Source: HGM04593 sp045634305 (GTDB lineage: Bacteria > Bacteroidota > Bacteroidia > Bacteroidales > Bacteroidaceae). Taken from it: DNA of 64,000 bases. Numbering within the stretch: the first letter of the stretch is position 1; every line of letters starts with the position of its first letter. The notes beneath the pieces were generated by a model. It was given only the letters and a program-made list of their open reading frames with translations. It did no database searches and was not told where the DNA came from. The stretch covers positions 56,198-120,197 of the forward strand of contig JAZQZZ010000030.1 in NCBI GenBank assembly GCA_045634305.1. The letters run 5' to 3'. The translations under genes and the position numbers were made by a program. This document shows, in pieces, positions 33,894 through 43,212 of the stretch.

Positions 33894-36728
33894 CTACCTT
33901 TCCAGTTCCTCCTTCAGATACTTCGCAGTGTGCCCGACTCCCTTGGCTGCGACCTCCTCGGGGGTACCTGTAGCCATAACCACTCCACCATCACGTCCGC
34001 CCTCGGGACCCATATCAATGATATGATCGGCCATCTTTATTACGTCGAGATTATGCTCAATAATAACCACTGTATTTCCTTTGTCTACAAGACGGTTGAT
34101 CACGTTCATCAGCACACGTATATCCTCAAAATGCAAGCCAGTCGTAGGCTCGTCAAGCAGATAGAGAGTCTTACCTGTATCGCGTTTTGCAAGCTCGGTA
34201 GCCAGTTTGACTCGCTGGCTCTCGCCACCCGAAAGGGTTGTAGACGGCTGGCCGAGCTTTATATATCCCAAGCCTACATCCTGCAGAACCTTGATTTTAT
34301 TAAGGATGGTAGGAACATTCTCAAAGAACTCAACCGCCATGTTAATTGTCATGTCTAACACATCGGCAATTGACTTGCCCTTGTAGCGCACCTCAAGCGT
34401 CTCGCGGTTATAGCGTTTGCCATGACACACCTCACATGGCACCATGACATCGGGGAGGAAGTTCATTTCCAATGTCTTGTAACCGTTACCGCTACATGCC
34501 TCGCAACGGCCACCTGTTACGTTGAACGAGAAACGTCCGGCCTTGTAACCACGAATTTTCGCCTCGGGCAGATCCACAAAAAGGTTTCGTATATCAGAGA
34601 AGACACCGGTATATGTCGCCGGGTTGGAACGTGGTGTGCGCCCTAGCGGCGACTGGTCTACATCCACAATCTTGTCAATGTGTTCAATACCTTCGATTGA
34701 CGTATATGGCAGCGGCTCTCGCAGTGCTCGATAGAAATGTTTTGCAAGAATCGGCTGCAGTGTATCGTTTATGAGTGATGATTTTCCACCACCCGACACT
34801 CCTGTCACACAAATGAGCTTTCCGAGGGGAAACTCCACATCCACATTCTTCAGGTTGTTGCCGCATGCGCCGGTAATCCTTATAACCTCGCCGTTTCCAG
34901 GGCGGCGCACTGCAGGCACCTCTATCTTCTCTTTTCCATTTAGGAAGCGCGCTGTCATTGTATCGCCCTTGAGCATATCGGCAGGCGTGCCGGCAAAAAC
35001 CACTTCACCACCCTTACGCCCGGCCTTGGGTCCAAGGTCAATGATATAATCCGAGGCAAGCATTATATCACGGTCGTGCTCCACCACAATCACGGTATTG
35101 CCTATGTCACGCAACGACTTTAGCGAAGCAATGAGCCTGTCATTGTCACGCGGATGAAGACCGATGCTCGGTTCATCGAGAATATAGAACACATTCACCA
35201 GTTGCGAGCCCACCTGTGTCGCCAGACGTATGCGCTGCCCCTCACCGCCCGAGAGTGAAACCGATGAGCGATTGAGCGAAAGATATCCTAGACCGACATC
35301 GAGCAGGAAACCGATACGCGTCTTTACCTCTTTGACAATCTCGCCCGCAATGGCACGCTGCTTCTCGGTGAGCGACTCATCGAGTTTCTCGAGCCACTCA
35401 TTCAGGGCTATGATATCCATTGACGCAAGTTCCGATATATTCTTGTCGGCAAGACGGTAATGCAACGCCTCCTTGTTCAGTCGCGCGCCGCCACACTCAG
35501 GGCAAGTCTGCATCATTGAAAACTGCTCGGCCCAACGGAGTTCCTTGGCCGATGTGCTTGTCTCCTTTTGCAGTTGTATATATTTTACAAGACCGTCATA
35601 GGTAGAGATGCTGTCGTAGAACATCTCGGACGAACTGTTCAGTTTCAATGGCACCGGTGAACCATAGAGAATCTCATCGAGCGCCTCATCGGGCAATTCC
35701 TCGATGGGGGTTTTCAAATCGGCCTCGTATCGTGCAAGTACAGCCTCTATCTGTTGGAAGATTGACGAACGGCGGTATTTTCCAAGCGGAGCAAGAGCAC
35801 CGTCATAGACCGAGAGCGAACGGTCGGGCACTACCTTATCCACATCGACACTGCTTATCACACCCAAACCCTTACACTTGGGACAGAAGCCCTGAGGGGA
35901 GTTGAACGAGAAGTTGTGAGGGTCGGGTTCCTTGTAGGCAAGACCGGTCACCGGACACATAAGTCGTTTGCTGTAGTGGCGCACCTCGCCCGACGGCATC
36001 TCCATAATCATCACCAGACCATCGCCCTGCGCAAGCGCTGTGGCAAGGCTCTGTTTAAGACGTTGTGTATCCTTGGCATCCACAGCCAGTTTGTCAATGA
36101 CAACCTCTACATCGTGGTTCTTGTACCTTTCGAGCATCATTCCTCGCGACATCTCGCACAATTCGCCATCAATGCGCACGTTAAGATACCCCTTGCGCAT
36201 CATCTGTTCAAACAGTTCCTTGTAGTGTCCCTTGCGGTTCCTCACAAGCGGTGCAAGTATATATATTCGCTTGCCATCATAGGCATCTAGCAACAGTTCA
36301 AGGATTTTCTCCTCGGTATATTTGACCATCTTCTCACCCGACAGATAGGAATATGCATCGGCTGCACGTGAATAGAGCAGACGCAAGTAGTCATAAATCT
36401 CTGTCGTGGTACCCACTGTTGAACGCGGGTTCTTATTGGTAGTTTTCTGTTCAATTGATATCACCGGACTGAGTCCTGTAATCTTGTCCACATCGGGGCG
36501 CTCCATTCCACCCAGGAAGTTGCGTGCATATGTAGAGAATGTCTCGAGATAGCGTCGCTGTCCCTCGGCAAATATTGTATCGAACGCCAGCGACGATTTG
36601 CCGCTGCCGCTAAGACCGGTTATTACCGTAAGTGAATCGTGCGGTATCTCAACATCCACATTCTTGAGGTTGTGCACTCTGGCACCGAAGACCTCTATCT
36701 TTCCGTTTTCCTCTTTCTCCATCATCAC
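33894..36728 (-). CDS. uvrA: Excinuclease ABC subunit A
   Basis: 944 residues, the full length. The two Walker A loops are GLSGSGKSSLAFDT near the N-terminus and GVSGGGKSSLINDT near residue 640, each with a following ABC signature (SLSGGEGQRIRLA and TLSGGESQRVKLA). The C-terminal zinc finger is intact (CEACSGNGY ... CEVCHGKRYN). In the first zinc module the leading CxxC reads CPVT, so one Cys is replaced, while CPKC remains; I believe this variant is common in this phylum. UvrA with UvrB finds bulky DNA lesions for nucleotide excision repair. The gene ends near intergenic sequence and follows the CHU_C gene by three bases. Confidence 0.97.
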   Translation of the reverse strand: MMMEKEENGKIEVFGARVHNLKNVDVEIPHDSLTVITGLSGSGKSSLAFDTIFAEGQRRYLETFSTYARNFLGGMERPDVDKITGLSPVISIEQKTTNKNPRSTVGTTTEIYDYLRLLYSRAADAYSYLSGEKMVKYTEEKILELLLDAYDGKRIYILAPLVRNRKGHYKELFEQMMRKGYLNVRIDGELCEMSRGMMLERYKNHDVEVVIDKLAVDAKDTQRLKQSLATALAQGDGLVMIMEMPSGEVRHYSKRLMCPVTGLAYKEPDPHNFSFNSPQGFCPKCKGLGVISSVDVDKVVPDRSLSVYDGALAPLGKYRRSSIFQQIEAVLARYEADLKTPIEELPDEALDEILYGSPVPLKLNSSSEMFYDSISTYDGLVKYIQLQKETSTSAKELRWAEQFSMMQTCPECGGARLNKEALHYRLADKNISELASMDIIALNEWLEKLDESLTEKQRAIAGEIVKEVKTRIGFLLDVGLGYLSLNRSSVSLSGGEGQRIRLATQVGSQLVNVFYILDEPSIGLHPRDNDRLIASLKSLRDIGNTVIVVEHDRDIMLASDYIIDLGPKAGRKGGEVVFAGTPADMLKGDTMTARFLNGKEKIEVPAVRRPGNGEVIRITGACGNNLKNVDVEFPLGKLICVTGVSGGGKSSLINDTLQPILAKHFYRALREPLPYTSIEGIEHIDKIVDVDQSPLGRTPRSNPATYTGVFSDIRNLFVDLPEAKIRGYKAGRFSFNVTGGRCEACSGNGYKTLEMNFLPDVMVPCEVCHGKRYNRETLEVRYKGKSIADVLDMTINMAVEFFENVPTILNKIKVLQDVGLGYIKLGQPSTTLSGGESQRVKLATELAKRDTGKTLYLLDEPTTGLHFEDIRVLMNVINRLVDKGNTVVIIEHNLDVIKMADHIIDMGPEGGRDGGVVMATGTPEEVAAKGVGHTAKYLKEELER

Positions 36729-36731
36729 GTC

Positions 36732-37463
36732 CTATTTTACGCCCTCGGAATATCCGCGCAAAAGATTTACATCACGTTTTATATCATACTCAATGCCATC
36801 GGCACCCTTGGCCTTTATTACCACAAAATAGACGCCGGCCTTCACAGGGTTCCCCTTGTATGTACCGTCCCATCCTGTGCCCTCACGCCCCATTTCATCA
36901 AGCCCCCAACGATATAGTTCCTGCCCCCATCGGTTGTATATGGCACCATGAAATTCAACTATCGATTTGACGTTGAACACGTTATAGTAATCGTTTATGC
37001 CGTCACCATTGGGTGAGAATGCATTAGGAGCCTCAAGCGCCGACTCGGCAAGAACAATGCTGAAAGGCGATTCGTAATACTCTTCGCCGAAAAGCCAGTA
37101 TATCTCGCTATTCTCAATGCTTGTATATGTAATGGTCGGCATTACAGTTGTAGCTCCGCTCTCGCGCAATTCAATTTGCACATCGGCATCGTGACGCACA
37201 AGATAAGGTTCAGTCTCGCCCTCCTTGAAGAACTCCCAAACAATAGTAAGCGAATAACCGTCCACCTCGGGGGCATTGGCATAGAACCTCACGGTCACAG
37301 GCGCCTCGCCCGAATACTCTTCGCTCATGGCAAGGTCAGTGAGCACACCCTTTGAATCCACAACAAGCGCGGTGGGTTTTGGAGCCTCTATTTCGTTATC
37401 TCCATGCGCCATTGCAACAACAGCACAAAGCAACATCGATATCAAAACACATAATTTCTTCAT
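36732..37463 (-). CDS. Secreted protein with CHU_C (T9SS type B) sorting domain
   Basis: 243 residues from ATG 37463. A signal peptide (MKKLCVLISMLLCAVVAMA) is followed by a beta-rich domain of about 130 residues resembling an Ig or PKD fold. The C-terminal 90 residues match the gliding-motility-associated CHU_C domain: ALEAPNAFSPNGDGINDYYNVF, then YNRWGQELYRW and WDGTYKGNPVKAGVYFVVI. This domain is the type B signal for the type IX secretion system, so the protein is probably exported to the surface. It sits three bases before uvrA and divergent from the LysM/PorT-like pair. Confidence 0.85.
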   Translation of the reverse strand: MKKLCVLISMLLCAVVAMAHGDNEIEAPKPTALVVDSKGVLTDLAMSEEYSGEAPVTVRFYANAPEVDGYSLTIVWEFFKEGETEPYLVRHDADVQIELRESGATTVMPTITYTSIENSEIYWLFGEEYYESPFSIVLAESALEAPNAFSPNGDGINDYYNVFNVKSIVEFHGAIYNRWGQELYRWGLDEMGREGTGWDGTYKGNPVKAGVYFVVIKAKGADGIEYDIKRDVNLLRGYSEGVK

Positions 37464-37731
37464 AATCACACTTAAATTTCATAACGCAGAAACAGGCAAA
37501 AGTTCACCATCACACCCAGACTGCGCAATTAGAAACAAAAATAGTAAATCCCAACGAAAAAACACAAACAAACCAAAGGTTTTAATCCTTTTGAAGTGCA
37601 ACTTAACCTTTAAACAACCACGTGCCATCTTTTTTGGTTCCACAACTTCAAATATTGACAATAATTCGTTATCTTCGCAAGAAATTTGGTTCTTTCAACC
37701 CAAGACGTCCATGTCGTACATTTTTGTTATT

Positions 37732-39582
37732 ATGAAAACCGTCAAAAGAATATTACTTGTGCTCATCCTTGTGATGACAACAGCAACCATAAGTGCACAG
37801 AAAACCAATATCGTGAGCCACACCGTTGCCCAAGGACAGACACTCTACTCCATCTCAAAGCTTTACAACACCACAGTCGACGAGATAATAAAGTTCAACC
37901 CCGGCTGTAACGAAACCCTGTCAATAGGGCAAAAACTCATCATCCCCGGCAACAGCGCCAAGGAGGTAAAGAACAAGGAGCCCAAAGCCGGCAAGACACA
38001 TACCATACAAAGTGGCGAGACACTCTACCGCCTGAGCAAGATGTACAACGTGACAACCGAGGAACTGTGCAAAGCAAATCCGGGACTCTCTGTCAGCAAC
38101 TTCCGCACCGGCGAGGTAATCATAATACCCACAAAGGGGAATGTAAAGGAAGACGGCAGCCCTAGTAAATCATCAAAAGAGATTGTAGCATCACAGAAGG
38201 AAGAGAAAAAGCAAACCATTATAGGCACTCACAAAGTAGGACGCAAGGAGAGTGTCGAGAGCATCTGTAAAAAATACGGAATCACAACAAATGAACTCAT
38301 AAAGGCAAACCCGGAACTCAAGGAGCGGAAGCTCAAGCGTAAGATGGTGCTCTACATACCGTCACCCCAAAAGGAAGAGCCTAAGCCACAAATAATCGTA
38401 AAGAAGGAGGAGGGTGCGACCGATAAGTTCCACAAAGGCATCAATGATGACAAGACACTAAAGGTCGCTGTTGTCCTGTCATTCCTGCTCGACACCTATG
38501 CTCCAAAAGAGCAGAGCCGCATGGTGGAGTATTACCAGGGATTTCTCATGGCCGTGGAGCAGCTGAAACGCGAAGGCTACTCCTTTGAAATCAACACCTA
38601 CGATGCCGGGCACAAGGATAAAAGCCTTGACAGCCTGCTTTCAAGCAGAGCTTTCAACGATGTCGAGATGATCATAGGAGCATCTTATCCAAAGCACAAC
38701 AAGGAACTTGCAAAATTCGCAAAAGAACGACAGATTCCACTTGTGATACCATTCTCAAGCAAGAAGGATGAAGCCATAAACAACCCCACAGTGTACATTG
38801 CCAACGGCATACAGTCTTTCATTCTGCCACAGATAAGCTCAAGGTTTGTAAAGACATTCCCCAATGCGAATGTCCTGTTTGTAGAGGATACCATAAAGAG
38901 CAACAAGACAGAGTTCATAAAGAGCCTGACCAGCGAGCTCACAAACAACGATATCCCCTTCACCACCATACAGATGGAGCAGCTCTCAAACGAAGAGGTA
39001 GTGCTGCAGACATTGGTCGAGGCGCAGGTTGAGGACAAGGAATTTGTTGTGGTACCCACATCATCATCCGCAACCACACTGAACACTTTGCTGCCATCTT
39101 TGTTACATGCAAAGGGTATTGACTCTTTGGACGTTGCCAAGTTCAAGTTGTTCGGTTATCCCGAGTGGCAGATACACGCAAAGGACACACGTGAACTCAT
39201 GTACGAAGTGGATACATATTTCTACGCCACCTTCTACAGCCACTATGCACTGCCCCGTGTTGCCGAATTCCAGGAGGAGTACATCCGTTGGTACAACCGC
39301 AGCATACAGAACATATATCCAAGATACGGTATGTTGGGATATGACACAGGCTACTTCTTCCTGCTTGCAGCCAGCCTCTATGGCAACAGCATGCACGAAA
39401 ACATTAACCAGGTACCATTCTCACCCGTGCAGTCCGATTTCAAGTTTGAGCGCATAAGTGGAAAAGACGGTTTTATAAACAAGAAATTCTTCTTCATACA
39501 CTTCAGTCCCGAATATTACATCGACAAGATGGATTTCGACCAGGAGAGATTCCAGGACGACACTCAAAAGACAATTCTGTAA
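37732..39582 (+). CDS. LysM-repeat protein with type 1 periplasmic-binding-protein-like domain
   Basis: 616 residues from ATG 37732 (MKTVKRILLVLILVMTTATISAQ is a signal peptide). Three LysM domains follow: HTVAQGQTLYSISKLYNTTVDEI, HTIQSGETLYRLSKMYNVTTEEL and a weaker HKVGRKESVESICKKYGITTNEL. After a Lys/Glu linker (about 225) the rest resembles a type 1 periplasmic-binding protein: KVAVVLSFLLDTYAP, YYQGFLMAVEQLKREGYSF and NTYDAGHKDKS with a later IIGASYPKHNKEL. Such LysM-PBP fusions are known in Bacteroidota and may bind peptidoglycan and sense or hold cell wall or protein fragments. It is followed 32 bp later by the PorT-like barrel, suggesting a joint envelope role. Confidence 0.85.
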   Translation: MKTVKRILLVLILVMTTATISAQKTNIVSHTVAQGQTLYSISKLYNTTVDEIIKFNPGCNETLSIGQKLIIPGNSAKEVKNKEPKAGKTHTIQSGETLYRLSKMYNVTTEELCKANPGLSVSNFRTGEVIIIPTKGNVKEDGSPSKSSKEIVASQKEEKKQTIIGTHKVGRKESVESICKKYGITTNELIKANPELKERKLKRKMVLYIPSPQKEEPKPQIIVKKEEGATDKFHKGINDDKTLKVAVVLSFLLDTYAPKEQSRMVEYYQGFLMAVEQLKREGYSFEINTYDAGHKDKSLDSLLSSRAFNDVEMIIGASYPKHNKELAKFAKERQIPLVIPFSSKKDEAINNPTVYIANGIQSFILPQISSRFVKTFPNANVLFVEDTIKSNKTEFIKSLTSELTNNDIPFTTIQMEQLSNEEVVLQTLVEAQVEDKEFVVVPTSSSATTLNTLLPSLLHAKGIDSLDVAKFKLFGYPEWQIHAKDTRELMYEVDTYFYATFYSHYALPRVAEFQEEYIRWYNRSIQNIYPRYGMLGYDTGYFFLLAASLYGNSMHENINQVPFSPVQSDFKFERISGKDGFINKKFFFIHFSPEYYIDKMDFDQERFQDDTQKTIL

Positions 39583-39614
39583 CAGCCAAACCAAAAGCGA
39601 ACAAAGCATAACTG

Positions 39615-40307
39615 ATGAAAAGAGGTTTATACATAATCACCATTTTGCTGACAATGCTCGGCACCCGCACTCAGGCTCAAGTGGAAAGCCCAAGAAGCAT
39701 GCTTGAGATTGGTGTATCGGGTGGTATGAACTTCAACCGCATGGAGTTTCAGCCATCAATCAGGCAAAAGCTACAGCAGGGCTACAACGGCGGCATCAGC
39801 GTGCGCTATACCAGCGAAAAATATTTCAGCATGATATGTGCAGCACAAATGGAGGTAAACTTCTCGCAACGCGGCATGAAAGAAGACTTTGACGACGGCA
39901 CATCCAACAACTACATACGGAAACTCGACTACATGGAAATCCCATTCTTTGCCCACCTCTCATGGGGCAAGGAACAGAAAGGTTTCCAATTCTTTCTGAA
40001 TCTTGGTCCACAGTTCGGTTTTCTGCTCAACGAAAGCGAGGAGTATAACGGCGAGTGGGAAACGGCAAGCCGGCCATCGACAATAAGGCCTTTATATGGT
40101 AAAACCATTGAAAACAAGTTCGAATATGGAATTGCCGGCGGTTTGGGCTTGGAATACAAAAGCAGAATTGGCAATTTCTTTATTGAAGGACGCTATTACT
40201 ATGGGCTTTCCGACGTGTTCCGCAACTCAAAGACCGATGACTTCGGCCGCTCGGCCAACACCACCATAACAGCACGAATAGGATATTCGATAGCAATATT
40301 TAAATAA
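39615..40307 (+). CDS. PorT-family outer-membrane beta-barrel protein
   Basis: 230 residues. A signal peptide (MKRGLYIITILLTMLGTRTQAQ) is followed by about eight amphipathic beta strands: LEIGVSGGMNFNRMEF, GGISVRYTSEKYFSMICAAQMEVNFSQRG, YMEIPFFAHLSWG, FFLNLGPQFGFLL and a final TTITARIGYSIAIFK with aromatic end. This is the PorT/outer membrane beta-barrel type (PF13568-like). PorT was named for its role in the T9SS of Porphyromonas; many relatives have no known function. It is cotranscribed with the LysM protein and ends at a strong terminator. Confidence 0.8.
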   Translation: MKRGLYIITILLTMLGTRTQAQVESPRSMLEIGVSGGMNFNRMEFQPSIRQKLQQGYNGGISVRYTSEKYFSMICAAQMEVNFSQRGMKEDFDDGTSNNYIRKLDYMEIPFFAHLSWGKEQKGFQFFLNLGPQFGFLLNESEEYNGEWETASRPSTIRPLYGKTIENKFEYGIAGGLGLEYKSRIGNFFIEGRYYYGLSDVFRNSKTDDFGRSANTTITARIGYSIAIFK

Positions 40308-40350
40308 AAATTCAGGCCATAAAAATTTTATGGCCTGAATTTTTATTTAA
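40299..40350. terminator. Perfect-palindrome bidirectional terminator
   Basis: A 50-bp near-perfect palindrome centred on ATAAAAATTTTAT, with GGCCAT/ATGGCC-type arms and T runs at both ends. It serves the PorT-like gene on the plus strand and the zinc-ribbon gene on the minus strand. Confidence 0.85.
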
Positions 40351-40362
40351 CAACGTCACCAA

Positions 40363-40563
40363 TCACCTTTTCAGAATATAAGTTCCGACCTTACCACACT
40401 TGCGGCAACGATACGAAATCTGATTATCATCCTCAGAAAGAATCTCCAAATCACGGGAATTACATTTGGCACAATATACAGGGTTTCCACGACGTGTCCT
40501 TGCACCGCCACTGCCAAAAACTCCTAACAACACCAACAAGCCAAAAATAATCCAAATCCACAT
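40363..40563 (-). CDS. Small membrane protein with zinc ribbon
   Basis: 66 residues. One N-terminal membrane helix (MWIWIIFGLLVLLGVFG) precedes a zinc-ribbon with CAKCNSRDLEIL and CRKCGKVGTYIL, two CxxC pairs. Small anchored zinc-ribbon proteins are common and mostly uncharacterised. It is in the same direction as the rfb genes, 40 bp after rfbB, so it may be the last gene of that operon. Confidence 0.7.
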   Translation of the reverse strand: MWIWIIFGLLVLLGVFGSGGARTRRGNPVYCAKCNSRDLEILSEDDNQISYRCRKCGKVGTYILKR

Positions 40564-40603
40564 AGTTGTTCTATTTTATTATTTCACTGAAGAAATACAT
40601 TTT

Positions 40604-41740
40604 TTATCTATTCTTGTACATATCATCGTAGTACTTCTCATACTCACCGCTGGTGATGTTGTCCATCCACTCCTGGTTGTCGAGATACCAGCGCACTGTC
40701 TTTTCAATGCCCTCCTCGAACTGCAAGCTGGGTTCCCAGCCGAGTTCACGCTGCAATTTGGTTGAATCAATTGCGTAGCGCATATCATGACCCGCACGGT
40801 CGGTAACGTATGTAATGAGGTCAAGCGATGCACCCTCGGGGTTGCCAAGAAGGCGGTCAACGGTCTTGATGATTACCTTGATGATGTCTATGTTCTTCCA
40901 CTCGTTGAAACCACCGATATTGTATGTATCGGCAATGTTTCCGTTGTGGAATATAACATCAATGGCACGGGCATGGTCTACAACGTAGAGCCAGTCGCGC
41001 ACGTTCTCGCCCTTACCATATACAGGAAGTGGCTTACGCTGACGGATATTGTTGATGAACAGCGGAATCAACTTCTCGGGGAACTGGTAAGGTCCGTAGT
41101 TGTTCGAGCAGTTGGTCACAATTGTCGGCATGCCGTATGTGTCGTGGAAAGCGCGCACAAAGTGGTCGCTGCTTGCCTTTGATGCCGAATAGGGGCTATG
41201 CGGATTGTACTTTGTTGTCTCGTAGAAGAAGTCATCGCCATATGCAAGGTGGTGCTCGCCCGATGATGCGGTTGTAGTGAACGGTGGTTCAATACCCTCG
41301 GGGTGATTCATCTCAAGTGCACCATATACCTCATCGGTTGAGATATGATAGAAACGTTTGCCCTCATACTTCTCGGGGAGTGACTCCCAATACAGTTTTG
41401 CAGCCTGCAACAAAGACAATGTTCCCATCACATTTGTACGTGCAAAGGTAAATGGATCCTTAATTGAACGGTCAACATGACTCTCGGCTGCAAGATGTAT
41501 TATACCGTCTACATTATGGTCGACCATCAGTCTGTACATTGCATCAAAGTCACAGATGTCCACCTTTACAAAGGTGTAGTTCTCCTTGTCTTCAATATCC
41601 TTAAGGTTGGCAAGATTGCCGGCATATGTCAGTTTATCGACATTGATTATGTGATAGTCGGGATATTTGTTCACGAAGAGACGTACAACATGTGAACCGA
41701 TGAAACCGGCACCGCCGGTAACTATTATACTGCGTTTCAT
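40604..41740 (-). CDS. rfbB: dTDP-glucose 4,6-dehydratase
   Basis: 378 residues. The NAD loop is VTGGAGFIGSHVVRLFV, the catalytic region is HISTDEVYGAL with Thr-Asp-Glu, and YSASKASSDHFVRAF provides the YxxxK. It converts dTDP-glucose to dTDP-4-keto-6-deoxyglucose, the second step of dTDP-L-rhamnose synthesis. The chain is slightly longer than the 355 residues of E. coli RmlB, within the usual range for this order. It is the last biosynthetic gene of the operon rfbA - rfbC - rfbD - rfbB, all within 3.5 kb. Confidence 0.95.
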   Translation of the reverse strand: MKRSIIVTGGAGFIGSHVVRLFVNKYPDYHIINVDKLTYAGNLANLKDIEDKENYTFVKVDICDFDAMYRLMVDHNVDGIIHLAAESHVDRSIKDPFTFARTNVMGTLSLLQAAKLYWESLPEKYEGKRFYHISTDEVYGALEMNHPEGIEPPFTTTASSGEHHLAYGDDFFYETTKYNPHSPYSASKASSDHFVRAFHDTYGMPTIVTNCSNNYGPYQFPEKLIPLFINNIRQRKPLPVYGKGENVRDWLYVVDHARAIDVIFHNGNIADTYNIGGFNEWKNIDIIKVIIKTVDRLLGNPEGASLDLITYVTDRAGHDMRYAIDSTKLQRELGWEPSLQFEEGIEKTVRWYLDNQEWMDNITSGEYEKYYDDMYKNR

Positions 41741-41751
41741 ATAAATCTGTA

Positions 41752-42621
41752 TTATTTGTTAGTAGCCATTATCCTTTTGATACAATACTCCATCGACTCA
41801 CGCCAATGCGGTATGTCAATGTCAAATGTGCTCTTTATCTTTGTCTTGTCGAGCACCGAGTAAGGCGGGCGTGTAACAGGTGAAGGGAATTCACAGCTGT
41901 GGCATGGATTGATACGGCATCCTGTGTGCCCCGCTACTGCAGCAATCTCAACGGCGAAGTCGTACCATGAGCAAACACCCTCATTAGAGAAGTGATATAT
42001 ACCCTCGTTACCCTCGTATACACCGGCCTCAATTATTGAGAATATCGCAAGTGCAAGGTCGCCTGCATACGTTGGAGTGCCCACCTGGTCAAACACCACA
42101 TTAAGCTGCTCATTCTCGGCTGTGAGACGAAGCATTGTCTTTAAGAAATTGTTGCCGAACTCACTATACAACCATGCAGTGCGGAAGATGAGTGCCTTGC
42201 AACCGCTTTCAAGTATAGCCTGCTCGCCATGCAGTTTCGTACGGCCGTAGACACCAAGCGGATTCAGTGGCATATCCTCTGTACGCGGAGTATTACCTTC
42301 GCTGCCGAAGACATAGTCGGTAGACACATGGAACAGTGTTCCGCCCACCTCTTTCATTGCCGCAGCAAGATTGGCAACGGCAGTAGCATTTATCAGTTCG
42401 GCAGTAGCCTCGTCACTCTCGGCCTTGTCCACATTGGTATACGCGGCACAATTTATGACTGCATCTATCGAATAGTGCTTTGCAACGTACATCACAGCAT
42501 CGGCATTGGTAATGTCCAGTTCTGCAACATCGGTAAAGATGTAGTTGTTGGGCGACACCGCACCCAGGCGGCGCATCTCGCTACCCAACTGACCGTTTGC
42601 ACCTGTTACAAGTATATTCAT
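41752..42621 (-). CDS. rfbD: dTDP-4-dehydrorhamnose reductase
   Basis: 289 residues. GANGQLGSEMRRLG is the NAD(P)-binding loop, VSTDYVFGSEG and YGRTKLHGEQAIL give the catalytic Tyr and Lys. RTAWLYSEFGNNFLKTML is the typical later motif. It carries out the final step of dTDP-L-rhamnose synthesis. It starts 17 bp after rfbC and is 11 bp before rfbB. Rhamnose from this pathway enters O-antigen or capsule. Confidence 0.95.
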   Translation of the reverse strand: MNILVTGANGQLGSEMRRLGAVSPNNYIFTDVAELDITNADAVMYVAKHYSIDAVINCAAYTNVDKAESDEATAELINATAVANLAAAMKEVGGTLFHVSTDYVFGSEGNTPRTEDMPLNPLGVYGRTKLHGEQAILESGCKALIFRTAWLYSEFGNNFLKTMLRLTAENEQLNVVFDQVGTPTYAGDLALAIFSIIEAGVYEGNEGIYHFSNEGVCSWYDFAVEIAAVAGHTGCRINPCHSCEFPSPVTRPPYSVLDKTKIKSTFDIDIPHWRESMEYCIKRIMATNK

Positions 42622-42638
42622 CTTAATAAGTATGTTTT

Positions 42639-43208
42639 TTAATAGAGTTTTTCGTTATAGTCAAAAAGGAAATCGGCATCATTGAGGCCTTTGCTCTGCT
42701 TGTCCTTCTCCGACAGCAGAACTTTTTCTGCCGGTATTCTCCAATCTATGGCAAGTTGCGGGTCATTCCATGCAATGGAGCCTTCGCTCTCCTTATTATA
42801 AAAGTTGTCGCACTTGTACTGGAACACAGCCTCGGGAGTGAGCACTGCAAAGCCGTGGGCAAAGCCACGCGGCACAAAGAACTGCCGGTGATTTTCTTCG
42901 CTCAGTTCAACAGCCACATACTTACCGAATGTGGGTGAACCCTTGCGTATATCCACAGCCACATCCAGCACCGCACCCTTAATGCAGCGCACAAGCTTGC
43001 TCTGGCAGTAAGGCGGTTTCTGAAAATGCAGACCACGCAACACACCATATGACGACTTCGACTGGTTGTCCTGCACGAATGTAGTACGACACACCTTTTC
43101 CTCAAATTCCCGCTGCGAGAAGGATTCATAGAAATACCCTCTCTCATCCTTAAAAATGCGTGGCTCGATGATTACCACTCCATCTATCGCGGTCTTTATT
43201 ACCTCCAT
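42639..43208 (-). CDS. rfbC: dTDP-4-dehydrorhamnose 3,5-epimerase
   Basis: 189 residues from ATG 43208, which lies four bases after the rfbA stop; an ATG at 43232 would overlap rfbA. RGLHFQKPPYCQSKLVRCIKGAVLDVAVD is the cupin core with the catalytic His, and YKCDNFYNKESEGSIAWND supplies the conserved Tyr and Asp region. It epimerises C3 and C5 of the 4-keto sugar. The close spacing in the rfb operon indicates translation in step with rfbA. Confidence 0.95.
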   Translation of the reverse strand: MEVIKTAIDGVVIIEPRIFKDERGYFYESFSQREFEEKVCRTTFVQDNQSKSSYGVLRGLHFQKPPYCQSKLVRCIKGAVLDVAVDIRKGSPTFGKYVAVELSEENHRQFFVPRGFAHGFAVLTPEAVFQYKCDNFYNKESEGSIAWNDPQLAIDWRIPAEKVLLSEKDKQSKGLNDADFLFDYNEKLY

Positions 43209-43212
43209 CCCT

